A stretch of 64,000 nucleotides of DNA from a bacterium (GCA_016934955.1 JAFGRY010000010.1:62001-126000); one strand, 5' to 3'; positions 18,415-27,610 are shown, counted from the stretch's first letter. Notes: a model not told the origin generated them from the sequence alone. Made by a program: numbers and translations.

Positions 18415-18511
18415 ACAGAAGGAAATCAGACAAATCATTGTTATATATAGATTTAAAATAATCACTATCAATATAAGATTACTGCCGATTCTGCAGACGT
18501 TTTGTCAAATA

Positions 18512-18555
18512 TGTCAATATTCGGCAGATTGCTGCCAAACCGGCACATATTGACA
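18512..18555. repeat. Nested inverted repeats upstream of the sigma-54 promoter
   Basis: TGTCAATAT at 18512-18520 is inverted as ATATTGACA at 18547-18555. Inside lies GGCAG-ATTG-CTGCC at 18523-18536. The pair sits about 100-140 bases upstream of the grpE sigma-54 promoter, where enhancer sites for sigma-54 activators usually lie, so it may be a regulator binding site. Confidence 0.4.
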
Positions 18556-18615
18556 GGGGGTACCTTCCCGCGGGGGACCGTGGTGCGTTCCCATGGAGGA
18601 CCGTGGGAACGAGAA

Positions 18616-18637
18616 GGGGCCGGACAAGTCCGGCCCC
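18616..18637 (-). terminator. Hairpin after the HtrA gene
   Basis: GGGGCCGGAC (18616-18625), loop AA, GTCCGGCCCC (18628-18637): a 10-bp perfect stem 24 bases after the htrA stop. A second hairpin (CGTTCCCA/TGGGAACG, about 18587-18612) follows. The T-run is short, so efficiency is uncertain. Confidence 0.6.
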
Positions 18638-18660
18638 TGATATGGCTTTCGGCGATGATA

Positions 18661-20178
18661 CTACTGAATCTTGATGGGAATCCTCGCCTCCTGGTTGCGG
18701 AACACGATGTGGAATATCACCACGTCGCCGTTTTTATACTTGCTCAGCTCCCGCCGGTAGTCGGCCACTGAGTTGATATCCTGATCTTCTATGCGGGTAA
18801 TCCAGGATCCCTGCACGATTCCCGCATCATAGGCGGGGCTGAAACGCTCGACGCCGCTGACATAGACACCCCGGATATTTGTCCCCATTCTCGGGTTGAC
18901 ATCTTCCGGATTCAGCACGGTAAGCCCGAGATCGTGAAACTCCTCCTCCCGCTGGCTGTCGTTCTGGGCGGTATCGGCCTCCCTGCGCCCGAGTTTGACC
19001 ACCACTTCCATCTCCCTGCCGTCTCTGAGGATGGTCAGCGTGATCTTGTCGCCGGGATTCTTCTGGGCGATGATGCTCTGAATGCGGTTGCTCTTGTTTA
19101 CATCTTCTCCGTCAACGGCCAGAATGACATCGAGGAACTTCAGGCCCGCTTTTTCGGCGGGAGTATTTTCAAGCACCTTGTCGATGTACACCCCTCTGGG
19201 CACATCCATCTTGAATCTGATCGCCATGACGTCATCCACGTTCCGCATGGAAATACCGAGCCAGGGACGATTGACATGCCCGTACTTGATGAAATCGTTC
19301 ATGATCTTTCGGGCGAGATTGATGGGAATGGCGAATCCGGCTCCGGTGTAGTACCCGGTACCGGTGGCAATAGCCGTGTTGATCCCGATCAGCTCCGCCT
19401 TCAGGTTGACCAGGGCGCCGCCGCTGTTCCCGGGATTGATAGCGGCATCGGTCTGAATGAAATTCTCGATGGCCAGGCTGCCGTTCTCGAAATTGCTTTC
19501 CCTGTCCTGAATGATGCCGATACCCCTGCCCTTGGCGCTGACGATACCGGCGGTCACCGTTGAACTGAGATTGAGGGGGTTGCCGATGGCCAGAACCCAT
19601 TCGCCCACCTCCATCTCATCCGAATCACCGAACCGGATGGCCGGCAGATCCTTTCCCTCGATCTTGATCAGCGCGATTTCCGTCAGGGGATCGGTTCCCA
19701 CCAGTTTGGCCTCAAACGAACGGTTATCGTACAGCACCACCTTGATTTCATCGGCGCCGTCGATCACATGATGATTGGTGAGGATATACCCGTCATCCGA
19801 AACGATCACCCCGGATCCCATGCCCCGCTGCGGCCGGGATTCCTGCTCCTGAGGTGAATAAAACCGGAAAAAATCACGCAGATCCCAGGTGTTGTCCTGC
19901 GGACTGCGGCTGGTTCCCTGGATCGTACTCGATATACTCACCACCGTGGGCAGCACTTCCCTGGAAACGGCGGTAAACGCTTTTCCCGTGTCCTGCAACC
20001 GGATCACTTCCACCGGAGCACTGGATGTGTCACCGGTGATGGCGTCGGTGCCGCGGGATTCACTCTTGTAGGCAAAACCCTCCGGTGTAATCCGCAACTG
20101 GCTCGCAAAGATCAGCCCCGCGACCACACCAAGCAGGATCAAACCCGCTGCTGACCATCTTTTCTTCGCTGCACTCAT
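18661..20178 (-). CDS. HtrA/Do-family serine protease, Asp-to-Glu at the triad
   Basis: The start at ATG 20178 has AAGGAG 8 bases upstream and gives 505 residues. An upstream ATG at 20232 adds only a basic leader. An N-terminal anchor helix (about 8-28) is followed by the trypsin-like domain: His in LTNHHVIDG (H137) and Ser in NPGNSGGAL (S252). The position normally held by Asp in T-D-I-A-L reads TEIALIKI (E167). Two PDZ domains follow (about 285-375 and 420-500). HtrA proteases degrade or hold misfolded envelope proteins. The Glu may weaken or change catalysis. The gene lies directly upstream of the chaperone operon on the same strand. Confidence 0.9.
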   Translation of the reverse strand: MSAAKKRWSAAGLILLGVVAGLIFASQLRITPEGFAYKSESRGTDAITGDTSSAPVEVIRLQDTGKAFTAVSREVLPTVVSISSTIQGTSRSPQDNTWDLRDFFRFYSPQEQESRPQRGMGSGVIVSDDGYILTNHHVIDGADEIKVVLYDNRSFEAKLVGTDPLTEIALIKIEGKDLPAIRFGDSDEMEVGEWVLAIGNPLNLSSTVTAGIVSAKGRGIGIIQDRESNFENGSLAIENFIQTDAAINPGNSGGALVNLKAELIGINTAIATGTGYYTGAGFAIPINLARKIMNDFIKYGHVNRPWLGISMRNVDDVMAIRFKMDVPRGVYIDKVLENTPAEKAGLKFLDVILAVDGEDVNKSNRIQSIIAQKNPGDKITLTILRDGREMEVVVKLGRREADTAQNDSQREEEFHDLGLTVLNPEDVNPRMGTNIRGVYVSGVERFSPAYDAGIVQGSWITRIEDQDINSVADYRRELSKYKNGDVVIFHIVFRNQEARIPIKIQ

Positions 20179-20260
20179 ATTCGTTCTCCTTCTTTTTTTT
20201 CTTGCCGCTCTCCGCAGAAAGCGTGACATCACAGAGATGCTCAGGTAACCGCGGCGAAGA

Positions 20261-20947
20261 TCAGTCGCGCATTCCTCTGAGCAGCACGAGCCGCAGCAGA
20301 TGCATCACGGATACCGCCGCCGCGGCAATATAGGTAAGGGCCGCGGCATTGAGCACGCGCCGCGCCATCGTTTGCTCTTCAGGGACCAGCTGCCCGTGCT
20401 GCCCGAGCAGTACGAGTGCCCGGCTGCTGGCGTTCAGCTCCACCGGCAGGGTCACCAGATGAAAAAGGACCGCTCCGGCAAATAGAACAATGCCGATATC
20501 CATCAGAACCGCAAATGAGCCGGCGAAGAAAAAACCGGCTAGAAAAAGCGGAAACGCGGCCGCCGAGCCGAAACTCGCCACCGGGAACACCGCCTGCCGC
20601 ACGGAAAAGGGCGCGTATGCCGCCTGGTGCTGTACCGCGTGTCCCACTTCATGGGCGGCGACGCCCAAAGCGGCCACCGAGCTGCTGCGGGCAGTGTCGG
20701 CCGACAGCCGCAGCACCCGCGAACGGGGGTCGTAATGATCCGAGAGCCTTCCCCTGGTCTCCTCGAGGGCAACCGCGGAAAGTCCGCTGGCATCCAGCAG
20801 CCGCCGGGCTGCCTGGGCGCCGGTGAGCCCCGAGGCCGCCGGAACCTTGCTGTATGTGGTAAAGGTGCTCTTGAACCGGTACTGCGCCCAGAGGGCGAGC
20901 AGCATGGCCGGAATGAGCAGGATCATGGTCGGGTCGAGAAAAAACAT
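20261..20947 (-). CDS. YugP-type membrane zinc metallopeptidase
   Basis: The start at ATG 20947 (GAGGAG upstream) gives 228 residues. An N-terminal helix (FLDPTMILLIPAMLLALWAQ) precedes the zinc-protease motif HEVGHAVQHQ (HExxH type), then three hydrophobic helices, with PVELNASSRAL carrying the downstream Glu typical of the family (Zn_peptidase_2). YugP-like proteins are integral membrane metallopeptidases of unknown substrate. It lies just upstream of htrA, so the two may be a small envelope proteolysis unit. Confidence 0.88.
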   Translation of the reverse strand: MFFLDPTMILLIPAMLLALWAQYRFKSTFTTYSKVPAASGLTGAQAARRLLDASGLSAVALEETRGRLSDHYDPRSRVLRLSADTARSSSVAALGVAAHEVGHAVQHQAAYAPFSVRQAVFPVASFGSAAAFPLFLAGFFFAGSFAVLMDIGIVLFAGAVLFHLVTLPVELNASSRALVLLGQHGQLVPEEQTMARRVLNAAALTYIAAAAVSVMHLLRLVLLRGMRD

Positions 20948-21047
20948 GTGCGACTCCTCTTCGTTAACACTCAAAGCGCTTCATTGTACGAAATGATTTT
21001 TGAAAAAGTTCCGCAACGGACTTGTTAGCCGCGAAGTACATATTAAG

Positions 21048-21074
21048 ACGGCCGTCCCCTGAAAGAAACGGCCG
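21048..21074 (-). terminator. Possible weak terminator after the 180-residue gene
   Basis: CGGCCGT (21049-21055) pairs with ACGGCCG (21068-21074) 33 bases after the stop of the gene at 21107. The minus-strand sequence after it (CTTAATATG) has only a weak T-run. Confidence 0.35.
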
Positions 21075-21106
21075 CGAACGTATAGAGAAATAGTGAATGC
21101 TGAAGG

Positions 21107-21649
21107 TCAGAACTCAATCGCCAGGTTCAGCCGCGAAGGAGTAGCGGAAAGTTTGAAGGTTGACAGCGCGGTCTTTACTTCAACCGGTCTCAAGGCGATA
21201 TATATCGACCCGGCACAAAAAAGACCCGATATAATACCGAACGCCATATCCTTTTTGGACTCATCCTGCAGATTCTGGTAATCAGGTCCAAGATTATCGG
21301 CCTCTGCCTCATCCCGGTGTTTACGATAATCCTGGAACTTTTGTACCGCGTAGTACCCGGTGCCTGCGGAGAGCACGAGAAACGGCAGAAAAGGCCGGCG
21401 CTTTTCAACAATGAACTGGATTTTCTTCTCAAAATCGTAAATATATTTTCCACGGATGAACTGAGATATATCGGCGGTTTTAAAGATCGTGATACTGCCG
21501 TCAAGTCTTCTGAAGGCCCATTGGTCATCTGTCCGCTTCAGAACCTTCCCTTCAATACGGGCACCCGTTTTCGTCACAATAATATCAGTTGCGAAGCCCG
21601 TACCGGCCAGAAGGAGAGAAAAAAATAGTATCATCAACAGGCGCTGCAT
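21107..21649 (-). CDS. Exported protein of unknown function
   Basis: A 180-residue protein with a signal peptide (about 1-20, ending GTGFA). A compact N-terminal region (DIIVTKTGARIEGKVLKRTD, then RRLDGSITIFKTADIS) resembles the short beta-barrel repeats found in many exported FCB proteins. Two hydrophobic segments follow at about 90-105 and 137-155. I do not recognise a named family. A sigma-54-type promoter sits about 65 bases upstream. It probably works in the envelope. Confidence 0.7.
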   Translation of the reverse strand: MQRLLMILFFSLLLAGTGFATDIIVTKTGARIEGKVLKRTDDQWAFRRLDGSITIFKTADISQFIRGKYIYDFEKKIQFIVEKRRPFLPFLVLSAGTGYYAVQKFQDYRKHRDEAEADNLGPDYQNLQDESKKDMAFGIISGLFCAGSIYIALRPVEVKTALSTFKLSATPSRLNLAIEF

Positions 21650-21713
21650 TACCTACCTCGTATTGTTACATTAATTCACTACTTACACCGGTGATTCCGG
21701 CCCGGGATAAAAT

Positions 21714-21729
21714 GCAAAAACCATACCAG
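21714..21729 (-). promoter_or_regulatory. Sigma-54-type promoter of the 21107-21649 gene
   Basis: The minus strand reads CTGGTATGGTTTTTGCAT. GG (21727-21726) and GC (21715-21714) are spaced by 10 bases, with TTTGCAT at -12. Two of the less conserved -24 positions differ from consensus. The expected start near 21702 leaves a 5' leader of about 53 bases. Confidence 0.5.
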
Positions 21730-21875
21730 TGCCGCATAAAAGTAATATTGCCTGAATTCCCTTTTCCGGACACTCTCCTTACTCATTAAATATAAAGAGG
21801 TTAAACAACAGCCATCCCGAACCGGTACTGCCGGCGTTCACAATTGCAGGATGCGATGGGCGTGCATAATACAAA

Positions 21876-21898
21876 CGGCCGCCGAAAACCGGCGGCCG
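21876..21898 (-). terminator. Terminator of the PorV/OmpA gene
   Basis: CGGCCGCCG (21876-21884), loop AAAAC, CGGCGGCCG (21890-21898): a 9-bp stem with TTTGT following on the minus strand. It lies about 60 bases after the stop at 21959. The rest of the gap 21650-21958 holds only the sigma-54-type promoter. Confidence 0.75.
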
Positions 21899-21958
21899 TA
21901 TCTGATAACTGATTTGGGCACAATTAGTTAGCATTATCCCGGCAGCGGCCGGGGAGGA

Positions 21959-24868
21959 TCATTCGCTCTCCTGGTAGAGAAGCACCATGATCCTCCTGTT
22001 CAGATACCGTCCTACCGGTGACTGATTATCCCCCAGAATCACCTCCCGCCGCCCCTGCATTTTCAACGTCAGCGGCGTCGATTCTCCGCATCCCACCGGC
22101 GGTTTCACCCGACTGCTGATCTCCTGAAACCGATCGGGATACGCCTGTCTGATCCGTTCGAGGAAGGCATCGGTGAACGCCTTGGCCCGGTTGTATGACA
22201 GCCGTTCGTTGAGTTTCTCCGGGCCGGTGGCGCAGGCGTGGCCCTCGAACTGAAGTGTCATGCGGGGATTGTCCGCCAGTTCTTCGGCCATATCCATGAG
22301 CTTGTCCCAGTAAAACCGGTAGACCGGTTCGGTGGTGCCGAATTTCGCCGCCCCGAACATCTCCTGCCTGCGGATCGTCTGTTTCTCGATAATATACATT
22401 GAATCAGGCCTGGTCATGAATGTTCTGCCCTGGCTGTCCCGCAGGTCCAGAACAATCGGGCACCAGGAATTTATCGGGACGGTCTTCTCATTTCTGTCCC
22501 GGCCGTTCCAGGTAAAGGTGCCCCAGAGGCTGTCGTCCCGGGCGAGCCCCGGTTCGCTCAGCTCTACTCCGGTGCGGTTGTGCACGACCCATGATTCGGT
22601 TCCCGCCGGAGTGATCACCGCGAGCGTAAAGGGGATCCTGTTTGTCATCGTCGTATCCACCGCCACGGCGTTCGGCCGGAAGATAGTGTATTCGTCCTCC
22701 TGCTCGAGGGCGAAGGCGACCTTCCTGTTCTGCTGCATATGCCAGATATTGTCCTGTTCGTTGCTGCGCCGGTGATCCCTGATAATGAGATCATCATGAT
22801 CTTCCACTACCGTCAGCCGTCCCGCCGGCACTCCCATCATCTCGAGCCGCCGCCGGACCGCCCGGGCCCGCTGCAGGGCCAGATTGGTGTCGCTCTCCCC
22901 GGAAAGATCGCAGATGGATCCCAAAATCCCGAGTGAAATGGATGGATTGGCCTTCATTCGTTCGGCGATGGTATAGAGAATGCCCGGAATCGGTTCCGTC
23001 GGCAGAAAATAACTGCTGTCAATGACGGCCGAATTCTTGTCGAAATAGACTTCCGGAACCACCGATATCTCCGCGGAATCGTAACTGGTGATGGTCACCC
23101 GTACCGTGTCGGCAAAATCGATGATGCCCTTGGGGATGGAATAGATACTGTCACGACGGGTGTTATTGACGCGGTTCATCTCGAGCAGAGCCGTATCCGG
23201 ATCGAGGACCGTTGAGATGAGATGCAGCCCTGTGTGCGGCGTGCTCCACGGGATCCGGATAGTGGTGTCCTGTGCCGCCTCCAGCATATGGATGGAGACA
23301 TCGGCCAGCTTCACCGGATCCTTTTCCGCAGCACCGCTGAAACGATCGCGGGCCTCGAACCGGAAATCCACGGCCGGGCCGTTACCCTCATTGGCGACCA
23401 CGAACGCCAGGGTTCCCTGCTCGGGACCGGTGGTGATCCAGGGAGAGTACTCAAACGCCACCGCCCGCACCAGAATATCGGCTGTCTCGACCACGAATTC
23501 GCCGATCTCTCCCACATCGCCCCGCCGCGACTGTCGGGCGTGATACCCCAGATCATAGGCCGCCACGGCCCAGTAATAGACACCCCGCTCCTGCACGCTG
23601 GTGGTGAACCTGTTTTCCGGAACCTGTTCACAGGTGTGCAGACTATCCCTGAGGGATGAGGAGAGGAACCCCCTCATGTCCCGTTCCAGGAACCTGATGG
23701 CCCGGCTTATCTGGGCCCGGTTCCTGCCGATGATGATGACATAGCGCACCTCATCGAAAGGATCGGGATCGAACGCCTGTTCCCAGGTCAGTTCGACTTT
23801 CGATGATCCTCCCAGCACCTGCGAGGTCGCAACCTGCGGATCATGAAAATGGAACGGTTCGGGCGCCAGCGGATAGTGGGTCACGGTGCCCCGGTAGGTT
23901 TGCTGAAGGACGTCACCGTATCCGACATCGGCGACATCGATTTCCAGCGCGTCATAGTAGCGGGTCGGCAGTCCCAGCAGCTGGTTGAACGCGTCATTCC
24001 AGCGCAGTCCCACGCCGAAGGTGAGGTTCCCCATATCGGCGCCGTTGAACCGGTATCCCAGCCGCAGCCCCAGCATGTCCCGCCACCAGAATTCACCGCC
24101 CACGGCCACGGCGAGATCCCGGTGACGCACCGCAACGGCGTCCGCGGCGAGCAGCACGCTGACCAGATCATAGGATCCCATCTGGAGGGCCATTCCCGCC
24201 CGCAGCGTCCGGGGCAGTTCCGATGATTCGGCATCGACGGTAACGGCCCTGCCCAGATTCAGGCAGGAAAGGCCAAACGATAGAACGCCGAATGAAAAAG
24301 GGCCGTCCTCCTGGATTCTGAACCGGGGAGCACGCAGCATCAGCCCCAGGTCCGCGGCATACCCCCTGGAAGAGAGCTCGTCAAAATTACTGTAGATCCC
24401 CTTCAGGGTCACCCCGAGGGAAAGCAGGTCGCTGATCCAGTCAAGACGCTGACCCGCGGTAGCGGAGACCACCAGGTGACTGGCCGAGACCGATTCCTTG
24501 ATTCCACCGGTGGCATCCCAGGCCGGCATGCCCAGGTAGTTTACGGCGCCGGCAAAAGACGTTTTCGTGCTTCCCAGGACCCGGAACTGCTTGGCATAGG
24601 TGAAATACCCCTGGTAAATATCTGAAAACCAGCGATTATAGGTCGCGGACCACTGCCAGCGGCGAATGTGCCCGATACTGCCGGGATTCCAGGCGATGGC
24701 ATTGACATCGTCTCCCACACCGGTAAAGACCCCGCCCATGCCGCTCTGCCGGGCGCCGGTGTCGATTTTCAGAAAGGGGAACCCCACGCCGGCCTGTGCC
24801 GTAACGGTTTCAGCGGCCGTCAGAACCGCGAGAAATATGATCAGGAGTACCGTCGCTTTCATGCGCAT
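21959..24868 (-). CDS. PorV-like outer-membrane protein with CARDB-type and two OmpA-like domains
   Basis: A 969-residue protein with a signal peptide (about 1-24). Residues about 27-310 match the PorV/PorQ (UPF0164) type: FLKIDTGARQSGMGGVFTGV, NAIAWNPGSIGHI, then amphipathic strands. An Fn3-like segment follows (about 335-430), then a CARDB-like adhesive domain (about 465-570). The first OmpA-like domain (about 605-705) has VYFDKNSAVIDSSYF. The C-terminal one (about 840-969) has LQFEGHACATGPEKLNERLS and NRRIMVLL. OmpA domains bind peptidoglycan, so it could link an outer-membrane barrel to the wall. The next gene upstream lies only 13 bases away, so the two form an operon. Confidence 0.8.
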   Translation of the reverse strand: MRMKATVLLIIFLAVLTAAETVTAQAGVGFPFLKIDTGARQSGMGGVFTGVGDDVNAIAWNPGSIGHIRRWQWSATYNRWFSDIYQGYFTYAKQFRVLGSTKTSFAGAVNYLGMPAWDATGGIKESVSASHLVVSATAGQRLDWISDLLSLGVTLKGIYSNFDELSSRGYAADLGLMLRAPRFRIQEDGPFSFGVLSFGLSCLNLGRAVTVDAESSELPRTLRAGMALQMGSYDLVSVLLAADAVAVRHRDLAVAVGGEFWWRDMLGLRLGYRFNGADMGNLTFGVGLRWNDAFNQLLGLPTRYYDALEIDVADVGYGDVLQQTYRGTVTHYPLAPEPFHFHDPQVATSQVLGGSSKVELTWEQAFDPDPFDEVRYVIIIGRNRAQISRAIRFLERDMRGFLSSSLRDSLHTCEQVPENRFTTSVQERGVYYWAVAAYDLGYHARQSRRGDVGEIGEFVVETADILVRAVAFEYSPWITTGPEQGTLAFVVANEGNGPAVDFRFEARDRFSGAAEKDPVKLADVSIHMLEAAQDTTIRIPWSTPHTGLHLISTVLDPDTALLEMNRVNNTRRDSIYSIPKGIIDFADTVRVTITSYDSAEISVVPEVYFDKNSAVIDSSYFLPTEPIPGILYTIAERMKANPSISLGILGSICDLSGESDTNLALQRARAVRRRLEMMGVPAGRLTVVEDHDDLIIRDHRRSNEQDNIWHMQQNRKVAFALEQEDEYTIFRPNAVAVDTTMTNRIPFTLAVITPAGTESWVVHNRTGVELSEPGLARDDSLWGTFTWNGRDRNEKTVPINSWCPIVLDLRDSQGRTFMTRPDSMYIIEKQTIRRQEMFGAAKFGTTEPVYRFYWDKLMDMAEELADNPRMTLQFEGHACATGPEKLNERLSYNRAKAFTDAFLERIRQAYPDRFQEISSRVKPPVGCGESTPLTLKMQGRREVILGDNQSPVGRYLNRRIMVLLYQESE

Positions 24869-24881
24869 ACATCAGCCTCCA

Positions 24882-27395
24882 TTACCGTATCAGCAGGAAT
24901 TTACGATGCTGCTGAAAATTACCGGACGACAGAATGGCGATATAAATGCCGCTGCCGGTTTCTCTGCCGTTTTTATCGATGCCGTTCCACTCCGCCGTAT
25001 TGTCGCCTCCGTAGCGGAATTCATCGATCACTTCAGCGACAAACCCTCCCGCCACGTCATAAATGGATATGTTCACGTTCCGGGAGTTGCTGATTTTAAA
25101 CCGCATGCCCAGACTGCCGTCCCGCGGCTTCCAGCTGTTCTCGTCCAGGAAGAATTCATTATCGCTCTGGATTTCAAACCGTGCCCGGGCATAGCGCACC
25201 GGCTGCCCGATAAAATCACGATAGGTAACCGCCAGCACGACATCCATATACTCCCGCTCTTTGAGCGTCGTCATCTGCGTTTCGCCGAAATCGGGGATGA
25301 CCTGAAGGTTCTCACCCGGAAGGAATGCGGTGCCGGCGATAAAGTCTTCCCAGTAGTGGTAGACTGTCTGGAATGTATCCTCGGGAACGACCCAGAGATC
25401 CCAGGCGATCACCGGATAGGGGGTATATACCGACACGGTGACACTGTCATAGGGCTGAATCACCGCCGGCTCGACGAACACCTGGGGATCTGGCGGCGGC
25501 GTGCCCAGGCACCAGACCGTATCACTGTCGCTGCTGCTTTGCTTCTCAGCGGCGCCAATCCAGTAAGCGCGCGCAGTATTGACCAGCGGCGTATAGTCCG
25601 TGTAGGGCAGATAGGAAGCGGTGCGGCAGCGATAGCTGAATGTAACCTCTCCCCCGTGAGGCGGCACCACACCCGCGTGCCACACCAGTGAATCACCGGT
25701 ATTGACGATTCCCGGATCCCCGTCCAGGAAGCTGACATACTGCCCGGGCAGGATATCGCTTACCGTGATATTGTATCCGGGCAGTTCACCGCTGTTGCCC
25801 AATCGGACCATGACGCTGAACGTGTCATCTTCCGCGGCAAACGGTTCCAGGCGGCCGCCGATCATGTGCTGACTGCCGGTTACCGCCCATTTATCGATGG
25901 TTATCTCCGCCGGACTCGGCGGCACATAACTCACCGTACAGGTGTCAATATTGTTGGCGGCAAACGAATCGGCCACACAGGTCACCATCACTGTGTTGTG
26001 AAGGGGTAACAGCTGAAACGTCGCCAGGGTATCGACGGTGGCCCGGTACCGGATCACCCGGCTCCCGCCCGCCTTCAGGGGGCCGATATACCAGCCGTAG
26101 CCGTCACCCAGCACATCCGTCGGCTGTGTCTCGAAATCGACAATGCGCAATGAATCGGGAAACGTGTCGGTGAGATATACCGAATCGGCGGTGGCGTAGG
26201 AGTGGGTGTTGGTCACCGTGACCTCAAAGAGCGCGGTATCGAGCGCCGACATGTACCAGGTCGTGTCAGCGCCGCTTATCACCGGCTGCATGGGTGTTTC
26301 CACCCGTTTGGAGACCCGGGCGTCCACCGCCACGAACGGAACGTAGTATTCCCCCCTGCCGCGGCCGGCTGCCGTACCGTCATCGACGGTGACATCGATG
26401 GTCCGCCAGGTTCCGTTGTACATGGAATCGGTGGTCGCGTGGGCGAGCACATAGAAGCCCTTGATTTTTTCCACGATCTTGCGGTATACGGTTTCAAGAT
26501 CGTTGACCGTTTCCGCGTATTGATAGAAACCGCCGGTGGAATCAGCCATGGCCCGCAGGCTCACTTCGCTCTCACTGTCTATGCTCGTCCCCAGACCGAT
26601 GCTGTAGACAGCGATATTATCTTCCCGCGCCTTGGCAATCACATTGGCAAGGCTGTGACTCGAATAATTATCCGCACCGTCGGTATACACAACGACCACC
26701 CGCCTGCCCGCTTTCCCACTCTGGTCCTCATGCGCCACCAGAGCGGTATAGACAGCATCATACACCGCGGTGAAGTTCCGGTCGTCCGAGCTGCGGCTGA
26801 TGGCGTCGTACAGGAGAGCCCTCTCATTGGTGAAATCCTGATACATGACGACCTTGCCGGTAAATTTGATGATGGCTATGGAATCGTTCGGCGTCATATA
26901 ATTGACAAAGGACCGGGCGGCGGCCTCGCTGACGTAGATGTCGTTCTCCATGCTGCCGCTGTAATCCATCACCAGCGCGGCTGACAGCCCGTATCCCTCG
27001 ACATCGTAAAGCTCGGTGACCATATAATCGGGAGTGATGTGCTTGACGTTGTTATCAGCGGGTTTTCCAGGATCGTCACGGTGATATTCGAGAATTCGTC
27101 TCCAGATCGTATCCACGGTGTCACCGTTCATGGCGATCTCATGGGGGCGGAGAAAACGGGTCGTATCGGCCAGATTGTGCACGGATCCGGAATCGGAATT
27201 CTCAATGGCCAGCAGAGAAAGAATATAATGCGGAAAACGGGCCTGAACGGCACGGTAGATCGAATCGGTAATCGCAACATTTTTAAAGGTCACCCGCAGG
27301 GAATCCTGTTGAGCCTGACCGGCTGACGCCAGCAGAAAAACAAACAGCAGGATCGCCAGGCGGACACGGCCGACCACGGCCTCTCCGTTGTGCAT
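24882..27395 (-). CDS. Secreted VWA protein with DUF11-type repeats and FlgD/type IX-like C-terminus
   Basis: An 837-residue protein with a signal peptide (about 10-28). A VWA domain begins near residue 135 with an intact MIDAS motif DYSGS (VMDYSGSMEND) and extends to about 315 (VYTDGADNYSSHSLANV). Two or more DUF11/CARDB-like beta repeats follow, for example YLTDTFPDSLRIVDFE and NITVSDILPGQYVSFLDG. The C-terminal 80 residues (SNSRNVNISIYDVAGGFVAE, then GSGIYIAILSSG, ending KFLLIR) are of the FlgD-Ig/type IX sorting shape. It probably ends up on the cell surface. It pairs with the PorV-like gene 13 bases downstream. Confidence 0.8.
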   Translation of the reverse strand: MHNGEAVVGRVRLAILLFVFLLASAGQAQQDSLRVTFKNVAITDSIYRAVQARFPHYILSLLAIENSDSGSVHNLADTTRFLRPHEIAMNGDTVDTIWRRILEYHRDDPGKPADNNVKHITPDYMVTELYDVEGYGLSAALVMDYSGSMENDIYVSEAAARSFVNYMTPNDSIAIIKFTGKVVMYQDFTNERALLYDAISRSSDDRNFTAVYDAVYTALVAHEDQSGKAGRRVVVVYTDGADNYSSHSLANVIAKAREDNIAVYSIGLGTSIDSESEVSLRAMADSTGGFYQYAETVNDLETVYRKIVEKIKGFYVLAHATTDSMYNGTWRTIDVTVDDGTAAGRGRGEYYVPFVAVDARVSKRVETPMQPVISGADTTWYMSALDTALFEVTVTNTHSYATADSVYLTDTFPDSLRIVDFETQPTDVLGDGYGWYIGPLKAGGSRVIRYRATVDTLATFQLLPLHNTVMVTCVADSFAANNIDTCTVSYVPPSPAEITIDKWAVTGSQHMIGGRLEPFAAEDDTFSVMVRLGNSGELPGYNITVSDILPGQYVSFLDGDPGIVNTGDSLVWHAGVVPPHGGEVTFSYRCRTASYLPYTDYTPLVNTARAYWIGAAEKQSSSDSDTVWCLGTPPPDPQVFVEPAVIQPYDSVTVSVYTPYPVIAWDLWVVPEDTFQTVYHYWEDFIAGTAFLPGENLQVIPDFGETQMTTLKEREYMDVVLAVTYRDFIGQPVRYARARFEIQSDNEFFLDENSWKPRDGSLGMRFKISNSRNVNISIYDVAGGFVAEVIDEFRYGGDNTAEWNGIDKNGRETGSGIYIAILSSGNFQQHRKFLLIR

Positions 27396-27445
27396 ATGGC
27401 CTCTCCCGTTATCGTGTACATGGCAAACAAGAGTGAAGACTTTAA

Positions 27446-27474
27446 AAAATAGCGATTTCGGGCACGAATGTCAA
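27446..27474 (-). promoter_or_regulatory. Sigma-70-type promoter of the VWA/PorV operon
   Basis: On the minus strand TTGACA (27474-27469), a 17-base spacer and TATTTT (27451-27446). It lies about 50 bases upstream of the ATG at 27395. Confidence 0.65.
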
Positions 27475-27507
27475 GAAAAATTGACCTGATACTAATTTAT
27501 AAGGGAA

Positions 27508-27550
27508 GCCCGGATTCGCCGCAGAGTAAAACCGGCAGGCGAATCCGGGC
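27508..27550. repeat. 13-bp perfect inverted repeat
   Basis: GCCCGGATTCGCC (27508-27520) and GGCGAATCCGGGC (27538-27550) with a 17-base loop. It lies in the gap between the S9 peptidase stop and the promoter of the VWA gene, after another terminator. It may be a second terminator or an operator. Confidence 0.5.
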
Positions 27551-27610
27551 CGAGGGGGTAGCTGAAACAGCCGTGTAACGGCCTGTACAGGGGACAGTAG
27601 GGAAAGAGGG

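Noticed and set aside
16722-18461. Long plus-strand open frame opposite dnaJ and grpE
   Set aside because: Shadow of the chaperone genes; the product is compositionally odd and no domain is seen.
18372-18660. CIRCE/HrcA operator or sigma-32 promoter for the chaperone operon
   Set aside because: No TTAGCACTC-N9-GAGTGCTAA element was found. A TTGACA at about 18548-18554 on the minus strand lacks a matching -10 at proper spacing.
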